This document shows, piece by piece, positions 9,294-17,405 of a stretch of 64,000 bases of DNA (position 1 is the stretch's first letter; each line of letters starts with the position of its first letter). Source of the DNA: Bog-105 sp965277435 (GTDB lineage: Bacteria; Acidobacteriota; Terriglobia; Bryobacterales; Bryobacteraceae); the NCBI GenBank assembly GCA_965277435.1, contig OZ255821.1:558001-622000 (forward strand). The letters run 5' to 3'. Position numbers and translations under genes: made by a program. The notes beneath the pieces were generated by a model. It did not search any database and had not been told where the DNA came from. It saw only the letters and a list, made by a program, of their open reading frames with translations.

Positions 9294-12146
9294 ATGGATG
9301 CGCAGCTGGAAGAGATCTGTTCGGAACTGGCGCGGCTGCCCGGCGACGCACAGCGGCAAAGCATACTCGCTCGTGCCCCTCAGTTCGTCACCAGGCAAGT
9401 TGTCACAGAGTTGGACGACGCCGTTCGCGCTGCAGTACGGGTCGATGTTCGCAAGGCGCTCGAACTGGCCGAAGCCGCGCTCGCGATCGCCCGCCAACTT
9501 GGGGATAGGGAGGCGCTCGCGCTCGCGTGGCGAGCCAAAGCCAATGCGCTTTGGTTCATGGGTGATTGCAAATCTGCCGTCGAGCTGTTTGAGCAAGCAG
9601 GCGATCTGTTCGAGCAAGCGGGCAACCGGAATGAAGTCGCGCGCACGCTGAGCAGTTCCATACAGTCGTTCGCGCTGCTGGGCGAGTACGAAAATGCCTT
9701 CGCCGCAGCCGAAAAAGCACGTACGATCTTCACCGACTTGGGCGAAACCTGGCGGAACGCACGGCTCGATATCAACGTCGCCAACATCTTTCATCGCCAG
9801 AATCGGTATACCGAGGCGCTGGCTGCTTATGAACGCGCTTACCAGGAACTGCTCCCGCATCGCGATGCCGAAGCGACCGGCGTAGCGCTGCATAACATGG
9901 CGGTCTGCCTGATTGCGCTTGACGATTTTAATCGGGCGTTTGAGACCTATCGCCGCGTTCGCGAGTTCTGCCGGCAATACGAGATGCCGCTCCTGGTGCT
10001 CCAGGCCGACTATAACGTGGCCTTTCTGTATTACCTGCAGGGAGACTACACAAAAGCGCTGGAGCTGTTGTCGTCCACCAGAGGGGCCTGCCTGCAGAGT
10101 GGCGACACATACCATCTGGGCTTGTGCGACCTCGACCAATCCGAGATTTACCTCGAACTCGGTTTGGTCGAAGAAGCGGCCGAGATGGCGCAGAAGAGCT
10201 TCGAGCACTTTGAGCGCTTAGGCATGGGTTTCGAGTCCGCTCGATCGCTCACCAACCTGGCCATCGCGGCTAGTCTGCAGGACGACAGGCACCGGGCGTT
10301 GGCCTTGTTCGCGCGCGCCAAGGACATGGTGCAGGGTGAGAATAATCAAGTCTGGCCAAATGTCATCGACCTCTATCGCGCGCTCGTGCTGCTCGAGCAG
10401 GGTGAATTTTCCGAGGCTCGCAGTCTGTCCCTTTCCACTGCCGCCTTCTTTCGCTCAGCCCGCATGCCCGGCAAGCATGTTCTTTCGCTCTTGCTCCTGG
10501 TGAGGCTGTGTCTTCGCACGGGCGAGATCGAGCAGGCTGTAAGCCATTGCCAGGATGCTTCCGCCGCCTTACAAACCCTGGATGAACCGATATTGACCTA
10601 TCAGGCCGAGTTCTTGTGGGGCGAGCTTTACGAAGCGTTAGAGCAGCCGGAAGACGCCTATCGTTCCTACCAGAAATCCCGCTCAGCACTGGAGACGCTG
10701 CGCAGCAGTCTGCAGCGGGAAGAGCTCAAGATCGGGTTCATGCGTAGCCGGCTCGATGTATACACCCGGCTGATCCAGCTTTGTCTCGATCGTCCGTCCA
10801 GTGATTCGTCCGCGGAAGAAGCATTTTCCTACGTCGAGGCAGCCAAGTCTCGCACGCTGCGCGACTTAATCCTGACCAGCGCACACTCGCCGCAGCGCAG
10901 ATCCCTCGATACTGAGGCCGACCGCTATGTGCTCGATGTACGTAAAGAACTGAACTGGTACTACCACCGCATCGAGCGCGAGCAGCTTTCGCAAGACATG
11001 GTTTCGCCCGAAAGCATCGACTTGCTGAAGCACGAGGCTAAGACGCGTGAGCACAAACTGATGCGCCTCCTGCTGGAAGCACCCGGGCCAGCCAGACTTG
11101 GATCTGCGCTTCGGAATTCCAGCACCGCCGACTTGCAGGAGATCCGCGGTGCGCTTGGAAGCCAAGCCGCTCTGCTCGAATACTTCCAGATCGGAGATCA
11201 GCTTTTAGCAGCCGTTGTGACCAGCGAAACAGTCAAAATTGTTCCGCTTGCGTCCACTGCCGGCGTGGCGCAGCGCATGCGACTGCTGCACTTTCAGTTC
11301 TCCAAATTCCGTTTGGGTCGCGAGTACCTTACCCGGTTTCAAAAAGCTCTCCTGAAAGCGACCCAGGCTCACTTACGGGCGCTCTATGACGATCTGATTG
11401 CTCCGCTTGCCGGGCTGCTGCAAGCGTCAGATCTGGTGATTGTGCCTTTCGGACCGCTACATTCTTTGCCGTTTCAGGCATTGTTCGACGGGCAGAATTA
11501 CTTGATCGACAGATTCACTATCTGTTACCAGCCGAGCGCGAGTATTTTGGCTCACATGCACGCGAAAACCGCCAATAGCAGCGGCTCTTCGCTCATCCTC
11601 GGACTGGACGACGGCAGAACGCCCTTTATCCGGAAAGAAGTGGAGGCGGTGGCCGCAGTCGCACCCGAACCTCTGGTCCTGTTCGGATCAGAGGCCACCG
11701 AAGAGGCGCTACGCGAATACGGCCATGGCAGCTATCAGGTTCATATCGCTAGCCATGGCCAATTCCGGCAGGACAATCCCATGTTCTCGTCGATCAAGCT
11801 GGCCGATTCGTACCTCACCCTCTACGATCTCTATCACATGAATTTACCGGTAGATCTACTCACTCTGAGCGGCTGTGTGACCGGATTGAATGTAGTGGCT
11901 GACGGCGACGAATTGCTTGGATTGACGCGCGGCCTCCTTTATGCGGGAGCTCGCTCGCTGCTTTTGTCCCTGTGGGAGGTCGACGATCAGAGCACTTCAG
12001 AAATGATGCGGGAGTTTTATAGCCGCCTCAAGCACCAGCGGCGCAAAGTCGATGCTCTACGGGCAGCCATGCTAAGCACGCGCCAGCGCTACCCTCACCC
12101 TTACTATTGGGCGTCGTTCAAGCTGATCGGCAGAGCTCTCGGTTAG
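9294..12146 (+). CDS. TPR-repeat protein with C-terminal CHAT caspase-like protease domain
   Basis: The 950-residue protein starts 6 bases after the sigma factor stop. Residues about 45-480 are tandem tetratricopeptide repeats (for example ALAAYERAYQEL, AFETYRRVREFC, ALELLSSTRGACL), which bind partners. Residues about 640-945 are a CHAT domain with the catalytic dyad His821 in HIASHGQF and Cys861 in LTLSGCVTG, followed by the usual GDELLGLTRGLLYAGARSLLLSLW segment. CHAT proteins of this build are clan CD cysteine proteases, related to caspases and to the TPR-CHAT protease of type III-E CRISPR systems. No signal peptide is seen, so it is cytoplasmic. Its substrate is unknown; the neighbouring zinc-finger protein is the obvious candidate (inference). 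Confidence 0.92.
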   Translation: MDAQLEEICSELARLPGDAQRQSILARAPQFVTRQVVTELDDAVRAAVRVDVRKALELAEAALAIARQLGDREALALAWRAKANALWFMGDCKSAVELFEQAGDLFEQAGNRNEVARTLSSSIQSFALLGEYENAFAAAEKARTIFTDLGETWRNARLDINVANIFHRQNRYTEALAAYERAYQELLPHRDAEATGVALHNMAVCLIALDDFNRAFETYRRVREFCRQYEMPLLVLQADYNVAFLYYLQGDYTKALELLSSTRGACLQSGDTYHLGLCDLDQSEIYLELGLVEEAAEMAQKSFEHFERLGMGFESARSLTNLAIAASLQDDRHRALALFARAKDMVQGENNQVWPNVIDLYRALVLLEQGEFSEARSLSLSTAAFFRSARMPGKHVLSLLLLVRLCLRTGEIEQAVSHCQDASAALQTLDEPILTYQAEFLWGELYEALEQPEDAYRSYQKSRSALETLRSSLQREELKIGFMRSRLDVYTRLIQLCLDRPSSDSSAEEAFSYVEAAKSRTLRDLILTSAHSPQRRSLDTEADRYVLDVRKELNWYYHRIEREQLSQDMVSPESIDLLKHEAKTREHKLMRLLLEAPGPARLGSALRNSSTADLQEIRGALGSQAALLEYFQIGDQLLAAVVTSETVKIVPLASTAGVAQRMRLLHFQFSKFRLGREYLTRFQKALLKATQAHLRALYDDLIAPLAGLLQASDLVIVPFGPLHSLPFQALFDGQNYLIDRFTICYQPSASILAHMHAKTANSSGSSLILGLDDGRTPFIRKEVEAVAAVAPEPLVLFGSEATEEALREYGHGSYQVHIASHGQFRQDNPMFSSIKLADSYLTLYDLYHMNLPVDLLTLSGCVTGLNVVADGDELLGLTRGLLYAGARSLLLSLWEVDDQSTSEMMREFYSRLKHQRRKVDALRAAMLSTRQRYPHPYYWASFKLIGRALG

Positions 12147-12256
12147 CCGCTGTTTTTTCTCGCGAGAAATATGTATTTTTCGTTTCTCGACTTGTCCTTA
12201 TAGATCACAAGAAGTAGGGACTCTGCAATACGTCGCGCGGCGTAGGAGAAAAAACT

Positions 12257-12874
12257 ATGAACCATTTCCCGCCAGGAGACTGGATTGACCTCGCCCGTGG
12301 TATCTTGACGCCGTCGCAAACGGCCCGGATCCAAAGCCACCTCAGAGAGGGCTGTGGGGAATGTTTGAAGTCCTCAGAGCTATGGCGTCTTGTGCTGAAC
12401 GTGTCAACCGACGAAGCGGACAATGAGCCACCCGACGGTGTAGTCAGGGCTGTCAAAGCTGCTTACGTTTCCGCGAAGCCCGAAAGGTGGCTTCCCCAAA
12501 TGGCCCAATTTGCGCGGCTACTGTTCGACAGCTTTCGGCAGCCGGACACGGCCCTGGTACGCGCTGCCATGCAATCCAGCCGCCAGCTTCTGCACGAGAT
12601 TGAGCCGTTCACCATCGACTTGCGGCTTGAATCCGACAGCCTGAAGAAACGCATTTTTCTTACCGGGCAGATCCTCAACTCGGAGCGCCCAGACGAGCCG
12701 ACCGCCCGCATCGACGTGGTTCTACTGAGTGGCGAGCGCCTGGTGGAAAAAACCATCGCCAATGCCGAAGGAGAATTCGAAATGAATTTTGGTCCGGAGG
12801 ACGATCTGCAGCTTTTCATAAATATCCGCGGAGAACGGGCGATTGGGGTTCCGCTGCCGGAGCTGGAAACGTAG
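12257..12874 (+). CDS. Putative zinc-finger anti-sigma-like protein with C-terminal beta domain
   Basis: This 205-residue protein follows the CHAT gene by 110 bases and has a fair ribosome binding site (AGGAG at 12245-12249). Near residues 25-40 it has QSHLREGCGECLKS, resembling the His-x-Cys-x2-Cys zinc motif of ZAS anti-sigma factors with one additional residue between His and the first Cys. Residues about 130-200 look like a small beta-sandwich (IFLTGQILN..ARIDVVLLSGERLVEKTIANAEGEFEMNF), like carboxypeptidase-regulatory or SpaA-type folds. No membrane segment is evident. The position after a sigma factor and a protease suggests it holds the sigma factor and is removed by proteolysis; this is inference. 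Confidence 0.7.
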   Translation: MNHFPPGDWIDLARGILTPSQTARIQSHLREGCGECLKSSELWRLVLNVSTDEADNEPPDGVVRAVKAAYVSAKPERWLPQMAQFARLLFDSFRQPDTALVRAAMQSSRQLLHEIEPFTIDLRLESDSLKKRIFLTGQILNSERPDEPTARIDVVLLSGERLVEKTIANAEGEFEMNFGPEDDLQLFINIRGERAIGVPLPELET

Positions 12875-12888
12875 CTAAAGTGGGGCAG

Positions 12889-12962
12889 GTTTCAGAGATT
12901 GATGAAGAACTATTTCTAGCCGCAGATGAACACGGATCAGCGCAGATAAAACATTTATTTCA
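12889..12962. repeat. Dispersed repeat 'AGATTGATGAA..CCGCAGATGAACACGGA'
   Basis: The copy reads CAGAGATTGATGAAGAACTA, then GCCGCAGATGAACACGGATC and GCGCAGATAAAACATTTA. It aligns with 21840-21912 over about 70 bases, and its first third aligns with 2077-2115. The CCGCAGATGAACRCGGA core is a motif seen between genes in many acidobacterial and planctomycete genomes (recollection). It fills most of the gap between the zinc-finger gene and the HD-GYP gene. Confidence 0.7.
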
Positions 12963-13066
12963 ATCAGCGTTTACCAGCGGCCAACACTTTTTCAGTAGTT
13001 TCTTTAGCCTGCCATCGTTGCTCATCGTTCAATTCGGTCAGGAAAGGACCGTAGCGGGTTTACAAA

Positions 13067-14320
13067 ATGCCGTCCGCATCTCTTCGCGTCGCCGAAGTCG
13101 TTTCGGCGCTGTCTCAAGCCCTCGATCTAGGTTCGGGGTCGAACACCTGGCATTCGGTTCGGACTTGCATCCTCGGAATGAGGATTGCGGCAGAACTAGG
13201 CTTGACCGAAGCCGTTCAAAACGAGCTCTATTATGCTCTGCTGCTCAAGGATGCTGGTGGCAGTGTCGCGGATCCGCACGCGAAAGATGCCATCGCGCTC
13301 CGCGGCGAGCAGGGTGGCACGCTGGCCCGCCTAATGGGTCTGCCGGAGAAGACCGCCATTGCCATCGCCGCACTCTATGAGCAGTGGGATGGTCGCGGTA
13401 ATCCTGCCGGGCTCGCCGGCGAAGAGATTCCCATCACCTCGCGCATTATGCTTTTAGCGCAGACTATCGAAGTGCTTTTTATGAGCGCCGGGTCGGACGC
13501 TGCTTTAGACTCTGTTACGCAGAGAAGTCGTCTCTGGTTTGATCCCGATACGGTAAAAGCAACCCGTTCACTCGCAAAACGGAAGAAGCTGTGGACCGAT
13601 CTCACCGCCGGCCAGTTACCTCATCTTGCTTTGCAATTGGAGCCCGATCAGAAGACGATGGCGCAGGGTCCTGTCACGCTGGACAAGATCTGTCGCGCTT
13701 TCGCGACCATCGTCGACGCAAAATCGCCTTTTACGTACAACCATTCGAGCGGGGTAGCGAACGCCGCAGTCGCGATGGCCAGCAAGTTAGGGCTGCCCAA
13801 GTCCCGCATCTTGTTTGTGAGGCACGCTGCGCTACTCCACGATTTGGGAAAGATGGCCGTCTCCAATACTATCCTGCAAAAGCCCGGGACATTGGACCAA
13901 GCGGAGTGGCAAGTCATGCGCTCGCATCCGGAACACACCTGGAGGATCCTTCGCTCCATAAGAGGGTTCGAAGAGATGAGCGAAGTCGCCGCTTCTCACC
14001 ATGAGCGTTTAGACGGAAGCGGCTATTTTCGCGGCTTGACGGCCTCGCAATTGTCTATCGAGGCGCGGATCTTAATCGTTGCTGACGTCTTCGACGCTCT
14101 TTCGGCAAAGAGACCTTACCGCGACGCCTTGCCGCTCGACCAGGTTTTTGCCATCCTTCGCGAAGGTACTCCGCACGCTTTCGACCAGACTTGCCTCGAA
14201 GCCCTGGAACAATCCGGCATGAGCGCCGACCAGACGTTCAAGGATTTCGACAGTCTTCAGGAGAGCCTGCCACAAATAGAAGGGTGGTCCGCGATGAGTT
14301 ATGCGAATGGCTCTGAGTAG
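13067..14320 (+). CDS. HD-GYP domain protein with a second, decayed HD half
   Basis: The 417-residue protein ends in an HD-GYP domain, the class of metal-dependent phosphodiesterase that hydrolyses cyclic di-GMP. The metal-binding HD is at residues 258-259 (LLHDLGK), a second His pair lies in SHHERLDGSG, and the signature GYP reads GYF at 319-321. The N-terminal half (about 20-170) has the same helical layout with HSVRTCILGMRIAAELGL and EQWDGRGNPAGLAGEEIP, but its HD reads KD (LLKDAGG). So it is a tandem HD-GYP whose first copy has lost the metal ligand. No receiver or sensor domain is present. Activity of the second half is likely but not certain because of the Phe. Confidence 0.87.
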   Translation: MPSASLRVAEVVSALSQALDLGSGSNTWHSVRTCILGMRIAAELGLTEAVQNELYYALLLKDAGGSVADPHAKDAIALRGEQGGTLARLMGLPEKTAIAIAALYEQWDGRGNPAGLAGEEIPITSRIMLLAQTIEVLFMSAGSDAALDSVTQRSRLWFDPDTVKATRSLAKRKKLWTDLTAGQLPHLALQLEPDQKTMAQGPVTLDKICRAFATIVDAKSPFTYNHSSGVANAAVAMASKLGLPKSRILFVRHAALLHDLGKMAVSNTILQKPGTLDQAEWQVMRSHPEHTWRILRSIRGFEEMSEVAASHHERLDGSGYFRGLTASQLSIEARILIVADVFDALSAKRPYRDALPLDQVFAILREGTPHAFDQTCLEALEQSGMSADQTFKDFDSLQESLPQIEGWSAMSYANGSE

Positions 14321-14375
14321 CTAAGCGCACCCTATACATCCAAGAGTTCCCGGGCCCTAAGCAGAGACGAGCAAC

Positions 14376-14405
14376 TTCGATTTGTTTCTATGTTTCTGCT
14401 ATTAT
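14376..14405 (+). promoter_or_regulatory. Candidate promoter of the arsenic operon
   Basis: TTCGAT (14376-14381), an 18-base spacer, and TATTAT (14400-14405) stand immediately upstream of the first small ORF of the ars block, in a locally AT-rich stretch. An ArsR operator would be expected to overlap it, but I could not define a convincing inverted repeat. Confidence 0.3.
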
Positions 14406-14411
14406 GGAAGC

Positions 14412-14597
14412 ATGGAAACGGTCAACCAGCCATCCAACCCGGAATCTTCGTCGAAGGATTTAGCCGATCATCGCTATCAGCATGGTCTCGTGGAATCGGT
14501 TTTTACGGATACGGCTCTAAAAGAACTGAAGAAGCAATCGGCCAGCGAATGCCTGCTCTGTGTCCTCGATTCGCTGGAGGCAGAGGATTGGGACTAA
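14412..14597 (+). CDS. Small ORF at the head of the arsenic operon
   Basis: A 61-residue product, starting at the ATG at 14412 (METVNQPSNPESSSKDLADH...). Its TAA stop shares bases with the arsR ATG (TAATG at 14595-14599), so translation would be coupled. The last 20 residues contain SECLLCVLDSLEAED with a C-x2-C pair, which might bind metal or arsenite, but I recognise no family. The start lies close to the candidate promoter, so the message may be nearly leaderless. It could be just an upstream ORF that controls arsR translation. Confidence 0.4.
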   Translation: METVNQPSNPESSSKDLADHRYQHGLVESVFTDTALKELKKQSASECLLCVLDSLEAEDWD

Positions 14598-14944
14598 TGA
14601 TTAAGACCAAAACTGAACCCGATGTGGTCCGCTACGCGGATATGTTCTCCGCCATGGGAACCGAGCCGCGGCTTCGCATCATGCGCCTGTTGCTTGCCGC
14701 GCATCCGCAAGGCATGATCGCGGGCGACATCGGCACGGAGCTGGATATCCCGCCGTCTACGCTCTCCCACCATCTCGACAAGCTGAAAAACGAGGAGCTG
14801 GTGAAGGTCCGTCGCGAGAGCACGTTTCTCCGGTATTCGGCCAATACGGACAGGCTCCAGGAACTGCTCGGCTTCCTCTATGCCGAATGCTGCACCCGCA
14901 ACAAGGCCATCGAACCACAGGCCATCGTCCGGCTTTGCCGCTAA
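14597..14944 (+). CDS. arsR: ArsR/SmtB-family repressor
   Basis: A 115-residue winged helix-turn-helix repressor that should leave its operator when arsenite binds. The start is the ATG at 14597 overlapping the preceding stop. The HTH is clear: FSAMGTEPRLRIMRLLLAAHP, then DIPPSTLSHHLDKLKNEELV, and the wing VRRESTFLRYSA. The usual CVC-type arsenic site in the recognition helix is absent; instead a Cys pair occurs near the C-terminus (YAECCTRN), as in ArsR variants with a C-terminal site. It precedes arsM, the acr3 remnant and arsC on the same strand and presumably controls them all. Confidence 0.88.
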   Translation: MIKTKTEPDVVRYADMFSAMGTEPRLRIMRLLLAAHPQGMIAGDIGTELDIPPSTLSHHLDKLKNEELVKVRRESTFLRYSANTDRLQELLGFLYAECCTRNKAIEPQAIVRLCR

Positions 14945-14964
14945 AAACTGGAAAGGAATCTCAA

Positions 14965-15804
14965 TTGGAACTGAAAGAAATCGTCAAAGAGAAGTATGGC
15001 GAGGCCGCGCGGCGGGTCGCGAATGGTGGCAGCAATGGATGCTGCGGAGGCTCGGCGCTGCTCGCTAACAGCTGCGATCCCATTACCTCGAACCTGTATG
15101 CCACGGGAGAAGCGGGCCAGATACCGGAAGAAGCATTGCGAGCCTCGCTGGGCTGCGGCAATCCTACTGCGCTGGCGCAGCTGAATGCCGGAGAGACGGT
15201 GCTGGACCTGGGCTCCGGTGGCGGCATCGACGTGCTGCTCTCAGCGCGGCGCGTCGGACCGACGGGCAAAGCCTACGGCCTTGACATGACCGATGACATG
15301 CTGGCTCTGGCGCGTGAAAACCAGCGCAAGGCCGGTGTGCCGAATGTCGAATTTCTCAAAGGAGAGATCGAGCACATCCCGCTGCCCGACAACACTGTGG
15401 ACGTCATCATCTCCAACTGTGTGATTAACCTCTCAGGCGACAAGGACCAGGTGCTACGCGAGGCGTTCCGCGTGCTTAAACCGGGCGGCCGCTTCGCCGT
15501 TTCAGACGTGGTGGTGCGCGGCGACGTACCTGCCGAAATTCGCCGCAACGTCGAGCTGTGGGTCGGCTGCGTCGCCGGGGCCATGCAGGATACCGAATAC
15601 ACTGCCAAACTCACGGCCGCCGGTTTCGCTTCCGTCGAGATCGAGCCGACTCGCATTTACGAGATTGAAGAAGCACGCCAGTTCCTTGCCGGCCAGGGCA
15701 TCGATGTGGATGCGATCGCCCCGCTGGTCGCCGGCAAGTTCATGGGCGCCTTCATTCGCGCCACCAAGCCGGCCGCCTGCTGCGCGCCCGGTTGCTGCTC
15801 GTAA
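14965..15804 (+). CDS. arsM: Arsenite S-adenosylmethionine methyltransferase ArsM
   Basis: The enzyme transfers methyl groups from SAM to arsenite in the cytosol, giving methylated arsenicals. I chose the TTG at 14965 because AAAGGA precedes it by 7 bases and the protein then begins like ArsM (MELKEIVKEKYGEAARRV). The 279-residue product has the SAM-binding motif VLDLGSGGGIDVLLSARRVG (about 75-95), an N-terminal Cys pair (GGSNGCCGGS), the Cys in ISNCVINL, the conserved Cys in WVGCVAGAM, and a Cys-rich tail CCAPGCCS. The stop is 8 bases before the acr3 start. All arsenite-binding cysteines expected for ArsM seem to be present. Confidence 0.92.
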   Translation: MELKEIVKEKYGEAARRVANGGSNGCCGGSALLANSCDPITSNLYATGEAGQIPEEALRASLGCGNPTALAQLNAGETVLDLGSGGGIDVLLSARRVGPTGKAYGLDMTDDMLALARENQRKAGVPNVEFLKGEIEHIPLPDNTVDVIISNCVINLSGDKDQVLREAFRVLKPGGRFAVSDVVVRGDVPAEIRRNVELWVGCVAGAMQDTEYTAKLTAAGFASVEIEPTRIYEIEEARQFLAGQGIDVDAIAPLVAGKFMGAFIRATKPAACCAPGCCS

Positions 15805-15812
15805 GAACGATC

Positions 15813-16906
15813 ATGGAAAGCACCGTAAAGACGCCGGTCAAGGCAGCAGCGAGCGGCCTGGGTTTCTTCGAGCATTACTTATCTTTGTGGGTGGCGCTCT
15901 GCATGTTTACCGGGGTTGCTATCGGCAAGTTCCTGCCTGGCTTCACGGCCTCGCTACGCAGCCTTGAATTCGGCAGGGGCAGCCAAATCAATGTGCCCAT
16001 GGCCGTACTCATCTGGCTCATGATTACGCCGATGATGATGAAGGTCGATTTCTCATCGATCAAGAATGTGGGCCGGCGTCCAGCCGGCTTGATCGTGACG
16101 CTTCTCGTCAACTGGATCATGAAGCCCTTTTCCATGGCGCTGTTAGCCTAGGCCTTCTTCCGCGTCATTTTCGCGGCGTTCATCTCGCCGGCCGATGCGG
16201 ACCAGTACATCGCCGGCTGCATCATTCTGGCGGCGGCACCCTGTACCGCGATGGTTTCGTCTGGAGCCACCTGACGAACGGCGACCCCGCCTATACACTT
16301 GTGCAGGTCTCGGTGAACGATCTGATCATGCTGGTGCTATTCGTGCCGATCGTGCAGTTCCTGGTGCATGGCGCATCCTCGCTGACGGTGCCGTTTGCCG
16401 TGCTGCTTACTTCAGTCATCGTCTTCATCGTTGTGCCGCTCGTGGCAGGCACGTTGCTACGGGCTTGGCTCGTGCAGCGGCGCGGGCGCGGCTGGTTCGA
16501 AGGGTTGCTGCCTAAGTTCGCGCCGGTCACCATCGCCGCGCTGCTGGCGACACTCATCTTCATTTTTGCGTTTCAGGCGGACAACATTACGGGCCGGCTC
16601 TCGCATGTGCTGCTGATCGCCGTACCGATTACGCTACAGGTCTACTTCGACGCCGGCATCACCTACGGTCTGATGAAGTGGTTGAAGGTCGACCATTCTG
16701 TCGCCGCTCCTGGCGCGCTGATAGGCGCTTCTAACTTCTTCGAACTGGCCGTGGCAACCGCGATTGCCCTGTTCGGACCGCAATCCGGCGCGGCGCTGGC
16801 CACCGTGGTCGGCGTCCTGGTCGAGGTACCCGTGATGCTCTCCGTGTGCGCGGCCTGCAACCGCACTCGCCACTGGTTTCCTGCTCCGCTGGAAAGTAAG
16901 GCATGA
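15813..16906 (+). pseudogene. acr3: ACR3 arsenite efflux permease, broken by a stop codon and a frameshift
   Basis: The sequence reads as an ACR3-type arsenite exporter of about 365 residues with ten membrane helices, but the frame is interrupted twice. After KPFSMALLA the codon at 16149-16151 is TAG where the family has Trp. The frame then continues (AFFRVIFAAFISPADADQYI, CIILAAAPCTAMV) until about 16255-16262, where one T is missing; adding it restores MVFVWSHLTNGDPAYTLVQVSVND. The rest (VPFAVLLTSVIVFIVVPLVAG, YFDAGITYGLMKWLK) is intact to the stop, which overlaps arsC by ATGA. The ends of the gene are normal, so decay must be recent, or the data contain errors. Confidence 0.88.
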
Positions 16907-17331
16907 AAAAGCGCGTCCTGATTCTCTGCACCGGCAATTCTGCCCGGAGCCAGATGGCCGAAGGACTGCTGCGCCACGACGCCGGCGAGCTATTGGAAAT
17001 CGAAAGTGCCGGTACTAGCCCTGGCGTCGTGCGACCGGAAGCCATAGCCGCCATGTGCGAGCTGGGAATAGACATCAGCGGTCATCGCTCAAAGCATGTA
17101 GATGAATTCGCGGGCCAGCATTTCGATTACGTAATCACTGTTTGCGACCACGCGAAAGAAAGTTGTCCGGTGTTCTTTGGTACGGCCAAACGGCTACTTC
17201 ACAGTTTCGAGGATCCACCGCCACCCTCGGCAGGCTCAGACGAACAACGCATGGCAATCTTTCGCCGGGTGCGCGATCAGCTGCGAGCTTACCTCCGCCA
17301 GTTCAGGCAAACTGCATCTTTAGCGTCGTGA
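16903..17331 (+). CDS. arsC: Arsenate reductase, thioredoxin-coupled (LMW phosphatase fold)
   Basis: This 142-residue cytosolic enzyme reduces arsenate to arsenite. The P-loop CTGNSARSQ holds the nucleophile Cys9, and Cys81 and Cys88 in TVCDHAKESCPVF form the relay that is re-reduced by thioredoxin, as in the S. aureus type (Cys10/82/89). The product starts at the ATG overlapping the last codons of acr3. With acr3 broken, the arsenite produced here could leave only through methylation by ArsM or another exporter. Confidence 0.94.
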   Translation: MKKRVLILCTGNSARSQMAEGLLRHDAGELLEIESAGTSPGVVRPEAIAAMCELGIDISGHRSKHVDEFAGQHFDYVITVCDHAKESCPVFFGTAKRLLHSFEDPPPPSAGSDEQRMAIFRRVRDQLRAYLRQFRQTASLAS

Positions 17332-17405
17332 GACCGTCATCACAAACTTCGCAGATCCTCTTACTTCCCGCATTCAACGGCGGACAAAGTGTCCGTGCCA
17401 CAAGG

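Noticed and set aside
9198..10208. Long minus-strand ORF of 336 codons
   Set aside because: It lies opposite the TPR part of the CHAT gene, which has clear homology and codon pattern; it is a shadow of GC-rich coding sequence.
12880..13380. Plus-strand ORF of 166 codons
   Set aside because: It spans the dispersed repeat and overlaps the HD-GYP gene in another frame; product has no recognisable pattern.
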